The notes beneath the pieces are model-generated. The model made no database searches and had not been told where the DNA came from. It saw only the letters and a list, made by a program, of their open reading frames with translations. A stretch of 64,000 bases of DNA, from NCBI RefSeq assembly GCF_051401765.1, contig NW_027480432.1, positions 11,860,501 to 11,924,500 on the forward strand, read 5' to 3'. Below are positions 24,538 to 49,400 of this stretch, in pieces (within the stretch, counting starts at the first letter, position 1; each line of letters begins with the position of its first letter). Origin of the DNA: Calliopsis andreniformis (taxonomy: Eukaryota; Arthropoda; Insecta; Hymenoptera; Andrenidae). Both the position numbers and the translations under genes were made by a program.

Positions 24538-24736
24538 ATCGTGTCGTGGGTTATGTTAAGAGTGAAAAACAAACTGCTTTGGACCCAGGAAGGTCAAGGA
24601 TTGGGAAAGGAGAGCGGGATTGTGAGTTGAGGTAGCCAACAAAGGTCAAAAACCTACATTTGAAAAGGCAAAATTAATTTCCTTATCTTGGATTGTTTGT
24701 TTGTCAAACATTTATAAGATTTTGCTGATTAAAATA

Positions 24737-24846
24737 ACACCAAATACAACATATTCGCATACTTAAGAAATGGAAACTAACGAATTATTATCACTTATTA
24801 AACAAGTAAATGTAAATCAAATTATGTTGTATTTGGTGTCATTTTA
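24737..24846. repeat. Imperfect inverted repeat
   Basis: AACACCAAATACAACATA near 24742 pairs with TATGTTGTATTTGGTGT near 24822, leaving a loop of about 60 bases. It may be the ends of a very small transposon or a remnant. Confidence 0.7.
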
Positions 24847-27193
24847 TTCAAAAAAATCGCATAAATGTGATAGTAAAAGTTTGATAAAAAAGAATAATCA
24901 AAAACAAGAGAGTTAGTTTTTCTTTAAAATTTAGCTCTTTGATATTCACTGCCTGCCTCATTTCTCAGTCCCTCTTTCTCTTTCACTCGCTGTCCTTTTC
25001 TTCGTTCGGAAACATGAAAGTAGAAAAAATGTACTACCTGTTTCGATAAATGTGAAACTCCAGACCCAATGGTTTCATTCTGTATAGCGGCTATTAAACG
25101 AAGCTTCAAACGCGAAATCATTATTCTTGATTTTTGTTTTATTTTAATGTCTACTTGTGAATAAAATTTGTTATAAATGTTCATGTTACAGTTGAACAAA
25201 ATGTTATCTAATTACTGATTACATTTCGAGCTTCATTTACAAGATTATACTTATAATAGCTGCCCGTAATTACACTAGGCCTTAAATTACAATCGTAATT
25301 TCCTAATGTAAATGAAGGGTGATCATAATAACATTTACACTTGTAATTGTTCTATGCTATTATAAAATAATTACAATTACAATTGATTTTATTAGTTTCA
25401 CTTGTTTTAATAATAGAATTTTATATGTTATTAATTTGTTTTATTCTTAACTCAAAATGCGAAAGTACTTAAATACAAATATTTAAAGTATTTGGAGTTA
25501 GTTAATTTCTTTTGTCAAAAATTCCAAACTATTTCGTTTTCTCATGTTGAGGACTGCTATAATTTAATTGAGCGAATACAAAAAAAATATGGAATATTTA
25601 GATTGCGTATTAACAGAACCAAAATAGAATAAAAAAAATTTGATAGTAAAAGTATGTCCATGTATACACTTGTTAAATGAATTTATTTTTATTTGAACAA
25701 AATTAATGGATTTTATTTAAAATGCTTTAAAATATTTTATTTAGTGTTATATTTTTCTGGCAGAACACGTGGCACGTACGATACTATCGAAGACGCTGAG
25801 AGAAGAGAGCCTGGAAACGAAATACACGCAATAGAACAAATTACAGGACGATTCTTTAAACTCTAATTACATAAGTAATTAGTAATTTCTAAATTTAACA
25901 CATGGAAACATTCCGATATCTCTTAAAATACTGTTTTTTTGCACTATTGCAGTGTAAAAGTAAAATTGCATCTTTGCTACCCTTAACTGCACCTTCTTTA
26001 CTTTTTTGAAATTGACAATAGTTTAATTAAAATCAGTAATTAACTGATTTGCTAAAATAGCAAGTGTAACTGCGCATGCGCGACCAGGAAAAATGCAGGA
26101 AGTTTAAACAGTTTTAAATACTCATACTTAATTCAAGCAGAAAATAAAGTGAATCAACTAGAATTTTACGAATCTAATAGTGTAAATTGAATGTATGGAC
26201 TTAGCGTCTCTGAAAATTCACACCTTTCAATTTGCATCTCTATAAATCTATCAAAGACAGTAATATAAAATAAAAAGTATAGCCGGTATGTTAAAAAAAC
26301 ATTGATAAATCACAAGAAACCACGTACTGTAAAACGATCTCTACGTAAAATAAATGCTAGTAGCCTGTTTGAAATTACATCCTTCGCAATTTGATAGAAT
26401 TTGCAAGAATTTAAATAGGAAAGTAAGTATATTAGGTAACTTTCGTGAGGTTAGGTGTGCAATACAGTTTTCTATTTCAAATATCTATTTTCTCCATATC
26501 TGGTGTACTCAAAGAGGATTGGATAGAGTGGAAAGTTCCATAATAGTAACAGTCCTATGTAAAAAAAAGTACAGTGTTCACACGAGAAAAAGGCCAGACA
26601 AAAAACCGTGGGTCCGATTGGAGTGTAGATCCCTACTTCATTTTAGGAGTCCTATATATCAACCTACACGTATTGGCTGGAAGAAGTGACGAAGATTGAC
26701 AACGATCGTGTCAAAGGTGGTCAGATGGTGGTCAGAGGTGGGGTTAGACGAACTCCTCCCGACTCTCGTGCCATCCCGCTAGTCTTTTTCTCGTGTGAGT
26801 GCATGAGCACTGTAGTACGTATAATTGTACACAAGTTACAGTGCCCTCTGACGAGTCAGGGCTGTATTAAACTGCCCTGTTCACCGTCCTACACGCCGCT
26901 CATTATTCAAAGTTGGTAATCTTGCACTGTGAACGACACAGCGAAATGAGGAATCCCTCGACTCCTTCGCTAACACAAATTAATATCGCCTTTCACCAGT
27001 AGAATTGTAATCACTTCGACCAATAACACGCTTCAGCCGAAAATACATGTGAGAGCAGGCAAGGCCTATCCACTGTGACGGCTTAAATCCGCATATTTTC
27101 CAGATGCAAGTTTACCAGCTCTGAACAGTAGTCTACTCTCTAATTTTGAAATCTCAGATCTCATCGTATCGCATCCATGTCGATCTCGTCATT

Positions 27194-27327
27194 TAACAGT
27201 CCTCAAATTGTACTTTTAAGATTGTCTATAATCTGGCATAAAACATATTTTTTTTATATTTTTTAAAGTATCTACAATGTATCACATCTCATATCAAACA
27301 ATCAAATAATTATAAACAAAATAGGCA
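27194..27327 (-). repeat. Inverted copy of sequence upstream of U2SURP
   Basis: Matches the minus strand of 29399-29530 for about 130 bases: CAGTCCTCAAATTGTACTTT, ATACATCTCATATCAAA-like and CAATCAAATAATTATAAACA all recur. The two copies are about 2 kb apart in opposite orientation. One lies inside the 3 kb foldback element; the other lies just upstream of the U2SURP start. This could be a duplicated piece of the U2SURP 5' region or a shared small transposon. Confidence 0.8.
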
Positions 27328-27520
27328 ATGGACAGAGCAGAGAAATAATTTCATTGTTGTCTGTTATCTTACTTCCTCGGATAATAAGGAGGCGGATAAT
27401 TTATCAAGGCTAAGAAATGATAATACTGAGTAGGAAATAAATGATTGTTACACTGATATCACTGTCAGAAATTTCGATCTTCTAAAATATGACTTGGACA
27501 TACCTTCATTTCAAATCGGA
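27326..27520 (+). pseudogene. RNase-H-like retroelement relic (DIRS/YR-type suspected)
   Basis: In one plus frame the DNA reads QWTEQRNNFIVVCYL, then TSSDNKEADNLSRLRNDNTE, a TAG where Trp is expected, then EINDCYTDI and VRNFDLLKYDL. The pattern of a W-E-R start, DN-EAD-LSR, NxDTEWEL and FG-P-DL is what I know from the RNase H region after the reverse transcriptase of DIRS-like elements. The stop, and loss of similarity after about 27500, mark it as dead. Assignment to the DIRS group is from memory of motifs and is tentative. Confidence 0.5.
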
Positions 27521-29398
27521 CTTTAAAATCTCCCCGGGCCGTATTCCTTGAATTCCTAGAATTATATCATGTTTGGTATTATTCTTAGAATTTTCGTTAT
27601 TAGAAGGCTTATTGCTTGAGGACCTTCAGGACCATCATTCAATACTGTTTAAGTTTGTCTAATGACATTTTTTTTCTATCTCTTACCATTTAAGAGCTAT
27701 AGTCTAGCTCAGTTACGTGAAATGCCTGTATAATACAGTAAACTGTGAACTCCCCACATATAGCTGCAGACGAATGTACACAAAAAGTATGTATTAAATT
27801 AGCGCATGCGCGATGAAAAGATATATAAGTACCTATGCATATGTACAAACATACATACGGCGAAATATAGATCCCTAAACCACTGATCTCTATACCTGGA
27901 TACGGTATGGGGCTTCCGAGCATAGGTTGCTGATAAGACCAATAGAAATGTCAACATGTTTTGAGAATACAACATGCGCGACACTTGTGGGGGACTAAAG
28001 ATACTAAGATTTCGAATTCATATGTATATTTGCAGCGTTATCTGATACTACTCCACGCTGCTCAACGTTATTCGATAGTCATTCGGTTTCGATGTAGTCA
28101 TTTTTATGTAAAAACTTTCTACAAGTCACAAGATACTAGATTTTAAGGATTGCGTAAACTGTACAGAAAAAGCGAGCATACATGTGAATTGGAAATCTTA
28201 GTATCTTGGGTTCTCCACAAGCGTCGTGACTATTGTATTCTAACAACATGGCGATACCTCAAAAAAGGAAGGCATATATTCGTAGGGTGCTATTATCAAA
28301 ATATCGATTTAGACATTTTAAACGAAAATATTTACTGCAGGAATAATGTGAACTGCACAAAGCCAGCTAACCTCACCATGGTTACTTAACATACCTACTT
28401 ATCTAAATTTTTGCAACTTTTATAAAATTAGAAGGGGTGCAGTTTCAAACAGTCTAATGCCATTTATTTTACGTTGAGGTCGTAATTCAATGTACTTTAT
28501 GTTGGCATATCTATAAAGGTGCAGATAGGAAAGAGTACATTTTTGGTAGGTGCTAATTCCAAATTTTCGGTTTACATTATTAGATTTATAAAATTCTAGT
28601 CGATTCACTTAATTTTCTGTTTTACTTACGTATGAGAACTTTAAACTGTTTAAATTTCCCGCCTATTGTCTTGTCGCGTATGCGCAGTGGCGCTTGCTGT
28701 TTCAGGAAATCACTTCATTACTGATTTTGACTAAACTATTTTGAATTTTGAAAAAGTAAAGAGAGTGTAATTAAGGGCAGCAAAGATGTAATTTTCTGTG
28801 CCATCAGATATGCGAAAAAAGCCGTATTTTAGAAGATATCGGTGTGTTTTTATGTCTGAAATTTGGAATTTAGTTTTTAATTGTTTTGAGAAAAACTGAG
28901 GGTGTAATTTAAAAAAACAGGTATTTTTTGAGGGTGCTATTAGAGAGGTATAAGTTAGTATTTTTTTCGAAGTTCATATTTTTGCAGGCTGCGGAAGGGG
29001 TGGTCAAAATCTTCTAACATAAGGACGAAAAATGTAAGTCCCTGTTTACACGCTTTTGGGTTGACGTTTGGACAAGCATGAGAAATATTATACGCATTTA
29101 CAGAAACATTTTTTGTTAGTAAACCTCTATTTTTGCCTAATTTTGTCGACAATGTCACCGCCCTGACATATCCGGGTCTACTTCTTTAATGCTTCATCCT
29201 TTAGATCCATGATTTTCAATGTGGCGATCCAAGTGAACTTTGCGTTTTAAATCTTGGCGCGCTTAGACTAAAGAATAGCTCGGTGTCTTCACACAAGTGC
29301 GACACAAGTGTAAAATTGGCACATCACATATGTAAATATATCTTTATTATTATATATTGCATGACCATCCAATGTCACTAAATCGTGAACCGAAAAGA

Positions 29399-29530
29399 TG
29401 CCTATTTTGTTTATAATTATTTGATTCTTTGATGTGAGATGTGTTACACCATAGATACTTTAGAAAATATAAAAATATGGTTTATATCTCATTATAAGCA
29501 GTCTTAAAAGTACATTTTGAGGACTGTTAC
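29399..29530 (+). repeat. Partner of the inverted copy at 27194
   Basis: The segment from TGCCTATTTTGTTTATAATT to TTTTGAGGACTGTTAC is the inverse of 27194-27327. It lies about 200 bases upstream of the U2SURP start codon, in the presumed first intron or promoter-proximal DNA, so its status (gene-derived or transposon-derived) matters for reading the U2SURP 5' end. Confidence 0.8.
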
Positions 29531-29712
29531 ATGTATAAGTTATCCTGTTTATGATTTTCAATTCTTTCAAATAAAGTAATTCTACGTATTTATAGTAAGG
29601 TTGTGTATTATTTTTTATTACATTTAAGATTTAAGTCATTAGATTTATTTTAGAATAATTATTTTCTTCATCTTTATTCAATAAGATTAATCTTCGTGGT
29701 TTCATATTTTAG

Positions 29713-29728
29713 GTTAAATTATCTACAA
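29713..29728 (+). promoter_or_regulatory. U2SURP: 5' UTR end of U2SURP exon 2 and start context
   Basis: A pyrimidine-rich acceptor (TTCATATTTTAG) ends at 29712, leaving a 16-base leader before ATGGCAG with A at -3 and G at +4, a good Kozak context. The first noncoding exon must lie further upstream, perhaps in the G+C-richer patch around 29210-29310 (TTGGCGCGCTTAG), but I cannot place its donor with confidence. Confidence 0.5.
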
Positions 29729-43066
<13,338 letters not shown>

Positions 43067-43096
43067 GATATTATATATTAAGTTTTTTATATTGTT

Positions 43097-43102
43097 AATA
43101 AA
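43097..43102 (+). terminator. U2SURP: Poly(A) signal of U2SURP
   Basis: AATAAA lies 31 bases after the U2SURP stop codon, followed by TG/T-rich sequence (TTTGGTTCTG, TGTAA) suitable for cleavage-stimulating factor binding. A second AATAAA near 43490 could serve a longer 3' end. Confidence 0.6.
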
Positions 43103-43576
43103 AACAATGAATCCTTTGGTTCTGTAATATGTAAACGTTTTTGAAGTTCCAATATAATATCACCATTAATGAAAAAATTTAGTTCATGTATTGGCAGTTA
43201 TGTATTTAATGTAGCCACCTATCTTTATCTGATTTTAAATGTTCAGGTGTTCAGTTTATGTGACGTCTTTAAAGCGATTTATTTTATACATACAATTATC
43301 TGTATTTGCAACAGTATGACATGTATAAATGAAAAATATAATAGTAAAATTTTTAATTATTATAAGAATTCTATTTATAAATGTAAATTTTTGTGAATCC
43401 TTAATATGTACATACATTAAGAATCATTAAAAATATGTACAAATAGGACAAAGAAGGAATTAGAGTTTTTTTCTGTTTTTATATATCGCAATAAAATATT
43501 GTAGGATTTACCGTATCGAATACTAAACAAAGTAAAAGTACTTTTTCGAATTTAATAATTAAAATAAATTACTTTA

Positions 43577-43862
43577 AAGCCCACTGCGGATGAGCGTTTT
43601 TTCGCTGCAGTAGCGATTTGCCATAGTGCATTGAAGCAATGACAGTTCCCAATTTTCAATTGTGGAAAATAAGGAAAGACACACGTACATGGCAACTTAG
43701 TAGCTCATTTGCATATTTTTAGAAGGACGCAAATTTTGTTTCACCGTTTTGTGTAAATTTTCTTTTGTCTTTCCTTGTTTTGCACAATTGAAAATTTGGA
43801 ATTGCTTTTGTTGCTACAATGCTCTTCTGCAGTGAGCCTAAACAAAAATGCGCCTTGCATTT
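43577..43862. mobile_element. Foldback MITE
   Basis: The left arm (GTGCATTGAAGCAATGACAG, CCCAATTTTCAATTGTGG, AATAAGGAAAGAC) matches the minus strand of the right arm (GAGCATTGTAGCAAC, CCAAATTTTCAATTGTGC, AACAAGGAAAGAC). Ends carry CACTGCGGATGAGCG and its partner CACTGCAGAAGAGC. Arms are about 100 bases. Confidence 0.75.
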
Positions 43863-44684
43863 ATTCTTTTATTTCGTAAATTTTCTTAAATAATATTGCA
43901 AATATAGTTGCAGTTATAATTAAACAAATTTTTTAATTGTAATAAAATTTACTCTTCTATATTTTATTTACATGTAAACATCAACACTACGAGAGTCCTA
44001 TTTTGCACTTGATAGAAAGAGTATGCAGTATTATCTTTATGTGTCTTTCTGTTTATCCAATGCAAAATTGGATTCTCACAGTGTTGCTGTTTTCCATTCA
44101 GCATGACTGGTGCTAGAGTCAGCTGTGGTAATATTAACGTTTTCCTTCATACTATGACGCCAAACACTTTCATTCACAAGTACTTGCTGAAAACCCGTAA
44201 ACGAGAACACAGTTTTACTTTAACAAATGCATTCTAAATGTATCCTCTTCTTCTTTTGCTGTATCCTAAGTGCATCCTCTTCTTTTTTCGCTGATAACCC
44301 ACGTAGGGTTCTAGCAGTGAAATAAAAAAAAAGTAGTCAATCAAAAAGTGATATCTACGTGCTCTCAAATCAAATAGCGATTTCAAGGAATCAAGACGAA
44401 ATCACCGATCCCAAGATGCATCATCAATTATTTTCGCATGTATAGTACATCATTTGAAGAATTTCTGAATAATATATAACATTCAATTATAAAGGATGAA
44501 TTAAAATGCGGCCCAGTATATCACTGAGAGAGAGATCATCGGTAACATTGAGGTAAGGATATAAAATAGTCAATCAAAATGTAAACACCAAACAAATATT
44601 TTATTTAAACATCATTAAATAAACATAAAGTGTATAAATGAAATAAGGAACTTGCATTGGAACCTTAAGGGGGTAGACTAGGAT

Positions 44685-45062
44685 GGCAGAGAGGTGACAT
44701 TACCGACAATACTTGGAAAATATAGGTTTACGGGAGCTAACTTTTCGTTTTTATATGAGAAGCATTTTGAGTTGGGAAAGGGTACACTCGAAAGAAAAAA
44801 GTTCAGTGGAGTGCAGTCAACTTGTGAGTTAATGAGATTCTGCTGATAGTTAGCAATATAAGTGTTATAAAATAGAGTAAAAATCGACTGTTTAGAGCCA
44901 TGCAATCCAAGCAATTGTATGTAGTTTAGAGAGCGTTTTGGATGCAATCACGAGTTAACTGCGCTCCATTGAACTTTTTTCTTTTATATAAACCCTTTCT
45001 CAGCTCAAAAACTTCTTATATAAGGACGAAAAGTTAGCTCTCGTAAACCCATGTCCCAGCGT
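44685..45062. mobile_element. Foldback MITE
   Basis: Left arm GGTTTACGGGAGCTAACTTT, TGGGAAAGGGTACACTCG and AAAAAAGTTCAGTGGAGTGC; the minus strand of the right arm gives GGTTTACGAGAGCTAACTTT, GAGAAAGGGTTTATAT and AAAAAAGTTCAATGGAGCGC. Arms are about 130 bases. The minus-strand frame at 44678-44947 falls inside it and is not a gene. Confidence 0.8.
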
Positions 45063-46423
45063 TACTTTTTTACTGGGTTATCGATGAAACAAGCGTTGTC
45101 GTTGTTAAATATAACATTCTTCATGTCGACACGTTTGTTGAATCATCGGTATTGCAATGCTGTAGTTGATGTACGAATGCCATCATTTGTTTGTAATTAT
45201 AAGATCTTGGAGTAATAGACTTACTCCGATATAGAATTTTTATTGGCCAAGAAATAGGTACTGTTGTTTATACATAAAATAATGAATGAAAGTTCCAACA
45301 ATGTATCTAACTTTTCCTATATTCAATAGTATCCAACGCATATGTTGAAAAAATGAATTTTGTCAGCTTTCTCAAATCCACGTCATCATTTGTTTTTATA
45401 TTTCATCGTTCTCGTGGATTTGAAGAAAGCAGCAGCTAGCGGCCGACCAATCGAGGATACGCATAATTAGTATCGCGATTCTGTATCTCACGAGAAATGC
45501 TGTGTGAATACTTCCATTGAATTACATGTACGTAGTACGGTGAGTATCCATTGTACATGAATCGTGATTTACAAATCGCCGTGTGAAAGAAGTCTTAAAC
45601 TCTTGATCTGTGATGTAGCACTGATCCTGTCTAAGACCGACTTACAAATCTCTGTTGATGTCTTGGAACTCTCTCTTCATAAAATAAAGTTTTATACGCG
45701 TACGAAAGTTTAAAACGAATGAATAAATAATTTTTACCACATTACCACAAAGATATTTTTTATTAAAATGAAATACTGTACTATCCGATTAGATGCTCAG
45801 TTTCCCATAAAATGTTAAAAGTTACATGGCCATCGCTATCTTCAACAGTCTATGAACTAGTTTCATAGAATTATATTTTAACGTGTACATTGTTACAGGT
45901 TAACAATTTAACTCACTTTCAGTTCTTGAAAAAGTACTTGCTCAAGTAAATCGAGTTGAATATGTTGTTGGTTTGTGACCATTTAAGTAGGCACTTCATG
46001 AAGTAGACACATGAAGTAGAAGCTTCATGCCTGCATATATTGCCTTAAAAATCATTTATTGTTTGCCTTTACAATGTGCTAATATACATTATCTATACAC
46101 ATACATAAATATACACATGCATACAAGTATGTATAGCATTATCATTAAAGAATAATATTTGAAAAGGAAAAAGACAATACAGTATTTATAGCAAATATTT
46201 AAAATGATAAAAATTGATAAATTTAAATTGTATTTTTATATATTGTAACTATTTTGTATGTACGTGTTGCTCAATTGGAATTTAAAGAATAAACATCATA
46301 ATGCACTTCCGTGCCTAATTATAAATTATATCAGGTATAGTAGTTTGTAATCATATTACTATTATTTAACAAAATTCATTTCAATAATGTTGCTTAACAA
46401 TATTTTAATAGCACGTAATGATT

Positions 46424-49400
46424 TTAGATTTCCGAATGGCTTCGCTGTTCTGTACGTGAATTCAAATTTTTTAAATTTGGTTTTAAGACTGAAAACATTT
46501 TCTCTGTAGCTGTAGGGTGAATACTCATTTGTAATTCTGTCAGCGATTCTTCTGTCTTTAACATCAAATAAAAAATTCAGTTAATCTATACAGTATAACA
46601 ATATTATAATGCTATCAGAAGGTAATATCTAATTTACCTGTCTAAGTAATTGTGCAGCAGTATGTAATACCCTTTGCCATTTTCTCATTTCAACATTATG
46701 TAAACTTTCTTGCTGTTGTAACAAATGTATCCAATCTTCCTCAGTTTTCGGTGTATTTCTAAATATGAAATAGTTTCAAATAGTTAATTAGGATATTTAG
46801 CTGATTTAATTCTGGCTTCACAATTACGAATACATAACGATTTTCAATCGCAAACGGGAAAGAGGCATATAGAACCAACCACAGATTTTTACTACAATGA
46901 ATTTGTAATTGTGTGACCAGAATCAAGCAAGTCTGTGATTACATATTACATTAAATGTCGCATCAATTTAATCTTACTTTAATACGTGTAAATCCATTAT
47001 CGTATACGCTGCAGCTTCTTCTAAACTCCACAGTTTATAATATAAGAGGCCATTAATTACCATCAAACATAATACAGCAATCAAAAGTATCGAACTAACT
47101 ACCATACTAGAATCCGCCCGAACACCAGCAACTATACATTTAAAAAACATATATTATTATAATTTTAAAATCCAAGTTCCAATAACTAATAATTCATAGG
47201 TTTATAATATGTTTAAAATAGATTAAAATACTAAAACAGAATACTGTATTGTTTTACCAGTAGTATCATTAATGTGTGGTAAATTTAAAGCGTTCTGTAA
47301 ATTGGAAGATGTATGATCAGAGGAATGAGTTTGTAAAGAGACACCGACTCCTGTAACGCGACGTCTTCTTCTTGCTTTTCTTTTTAGACCTCCACTACTG
47401 GAAATCTCCTCACACTCAATAGTTAATGCTTTTATTAAATTTGTAAAATATTCCTCTATTCCCGACCAACAATTTTTTTCAATAACACCTATTGCAGGCG
47501 TTCAAAATAATTAATTATTATGAATAGAGTATATGTGTATTCTAAGTATTTACCTTTTACAAGACCCCAAACATTTTTTTTGTACTTGATTTGAGCATAA
47601 ATAGTAATATTCGATTCATTTTCAGAAATACTGGATAAACAATAGTGAATTAATACACTAAACGAATCTGCATATGGAATTCCAGCATTTACACTCTCTA
47701 CATCAATACTATATAAATGACCTGGTTTGCTACATGGTAACATTATCTGAAAATTAATCCCAGAATAACATTGGAAAACTTAAAAGTTTCTATTACTACA
47801 TTTATGAGAGAGTGAAATTGTATATGTAATTATTAATAATAACCTGAGTCTCTGTAATATGGGATGTTCTTGGTCCAATAGCTTGGGATAGTGCTATTGT
47901 AAACGAAAGATTCCTAATTTTCTGGCCTGTTTGTTCATTTTGCATCCATGCTGATTGTACTAAATCTAAATTACATGAAAACAACAGTTATAATATTTGA
48001 AAAAGAACGGGGTGGGAGAATTTGAAGTAGGAGATATTCGTGGGAAAACAACTATACAATCATAATAATAACTGTAAGTACATTAACAACTAATATGTAT
48101 TATTATTAACAAAATTTGTAAACAGCTTTGGATTTTTTACATATGACCTGTAAAATGTTATTTAATGTATTGCTTCAAACTTCAAACAACAAATGAGACA
48201 ATGCGCAGACTGATAGTTCTCTGTGTCGTGCCGTCTACATCTCCAGGACACACAGCATAATAATTTAGAGAAAAATCAAGTTTCTGGGCTCGAATCTTGT
48301 GTATATAAACTATATACACAATGAGACGGAATATTTATATTGAATAAGCGAATAAATTTTATAGAATTAAATGGAATTAAATGAAATTTAACGTTAAACA
48401 TAGCATAAAACAGAAAACTTATAAAGTTTTAATTAAAAAATGATTGGTAGTTGATTTTCGTACGAATGCCACCGATTAATTAATTTTTTATGAGACTAGC
48501 ATATAATAAACAAAAGTATTTTATAGAAATTGTTCGTAATTATTAGTTCTTTGTGCATTTTACCAGTAGTTTTGTGCGCAGTCTGAAAATCTAAGAAGAA
48601 CTTTGAATTTGTAAATAATAAGGTGAATAATTGATCAACATGGACAGGAAATGAAGCCTTGCTTATTTGTCGGCCTTCGTGTGGTGCAGTACATATTATA
48701 TTTCCCCGGATACTTGATTTTACTGAAATCAGAATAGTTAGGTATGTTAAATAGTAATACATAAAACAATACTTTGAGAGGGGAAACCTCTGTGATGGAT
48801 TGAAAAGTAAAATCTAATAATTAAAAATAAATCTAATAAGTTTTATTAAATGTATCGTAATGCTCGCAAGTGGTCGTTTTAAACTTTAGCACGTTGACTG
48901 CTACTTTAAATTCATTAAAAATTCTACCACTTTGGCAGTCATTCCACCTTTAAAAAACATTGTTTTATGTTTCATTTTCATAATTATTTTAGACTTCTTT
49001 CTCTGTTACTAACTGTCGCTAAAATTCTGTATGTTACTATTATTCATAACTGTGTAACTTATTGTTATTCACAATTATGTAAAAATTGTCTTCCATATAT
49101 GGCAATCAACGTGTTAAACGCATTTTTCTCGAAATTATCTTTCTGTCTTGTTTTGACGACTTGTGAAAAATTACATATCCGCGCGTTTTCAATAAATTTT
49201 TAGAGATCTCTTACTGTGGTTCCTACTGTGACTACAATAATTAATATTTTATTAATGAAATTTTCAGTAGAATTAGTTCAGGAAATGTACTTTGTGAAAG
49301 AATCAAAGATTTTTCCAAAAAACTCTTAATTTGACCTAATAACTTTTTAAAAATAATTTATTTTTAGCTGTCACAGTGGTCTCCCCTCTTAATTTTAATT

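Larger units (their letters stand above)
25889..28873. mobile_element. 3 kb foldback element or nested insertion
   Basis: The left arm (25889-26260) and right arm (28440-28873) are inverted copies. Matching blocks in order include CTAAATT ends, CCGATATCT, CATCTTTGCTACCCTTAA, AAATCAGTAATTAACTGATT, ACTGCGCATGCGCGACC, TTTAAACAGTTTAAA-like and GACTAGAATTTTACGAATCT. Each arm is about 370-430 bases with roughly 20 percent divergence by eye. The interior carries a retroelement relic (27326-27520) and a segment inversely repeated near U2SURP (27194-27327), so later insertions or rearrangement are likely. No intact transposase. Confidence 0.8.
15373..29712. other. Gene-free, repeat-dense spacer
   Basis: About 14 kb lie between the stop of the ASPH-like gene and the leader of U2SURP. 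I find no intact gene. The open frames at 17821-18027, 23688-23957, 24924-25199, 26354-26919 and 28150-28389 are short and lack recognisable motifs, and several sit inside foldback elements. Stretches where I see nothing definite include 16100-17120, 19700-19960, 22700-24450, 24850-25880 and 28880-29390. Confidence 0.6.
43103..46423. other. Tail-to-tail spacer between U2SURP and GRAMD1
   Basis: No gene is visible. The spacer holds two foldback elements (43577-43862 and 44685-45062). The remainder, including 43103-43570, 43870-44680 and 45070-46420, shows nothing I can name. Part of its right end should be the 3' UTR of the minus-strand gene; TTTATT at 46055-46060 (AATAAA on the minus strand) is one candidate poly(A) signal. 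Confidence 0.5.

Noticed and set aside
26354..26919. Two adjoining plus-strand frames (111 and 77 residues)
   Set aside because: They lie inside the 3 kb foldback, overlap out of frame and show no known motif.
48270..48310. GGGCTCGAATC-like string resembling a tRNA T-arm
   Set aside because: No matching acceptor stem, D-arm or anticodon arm could be found around it.
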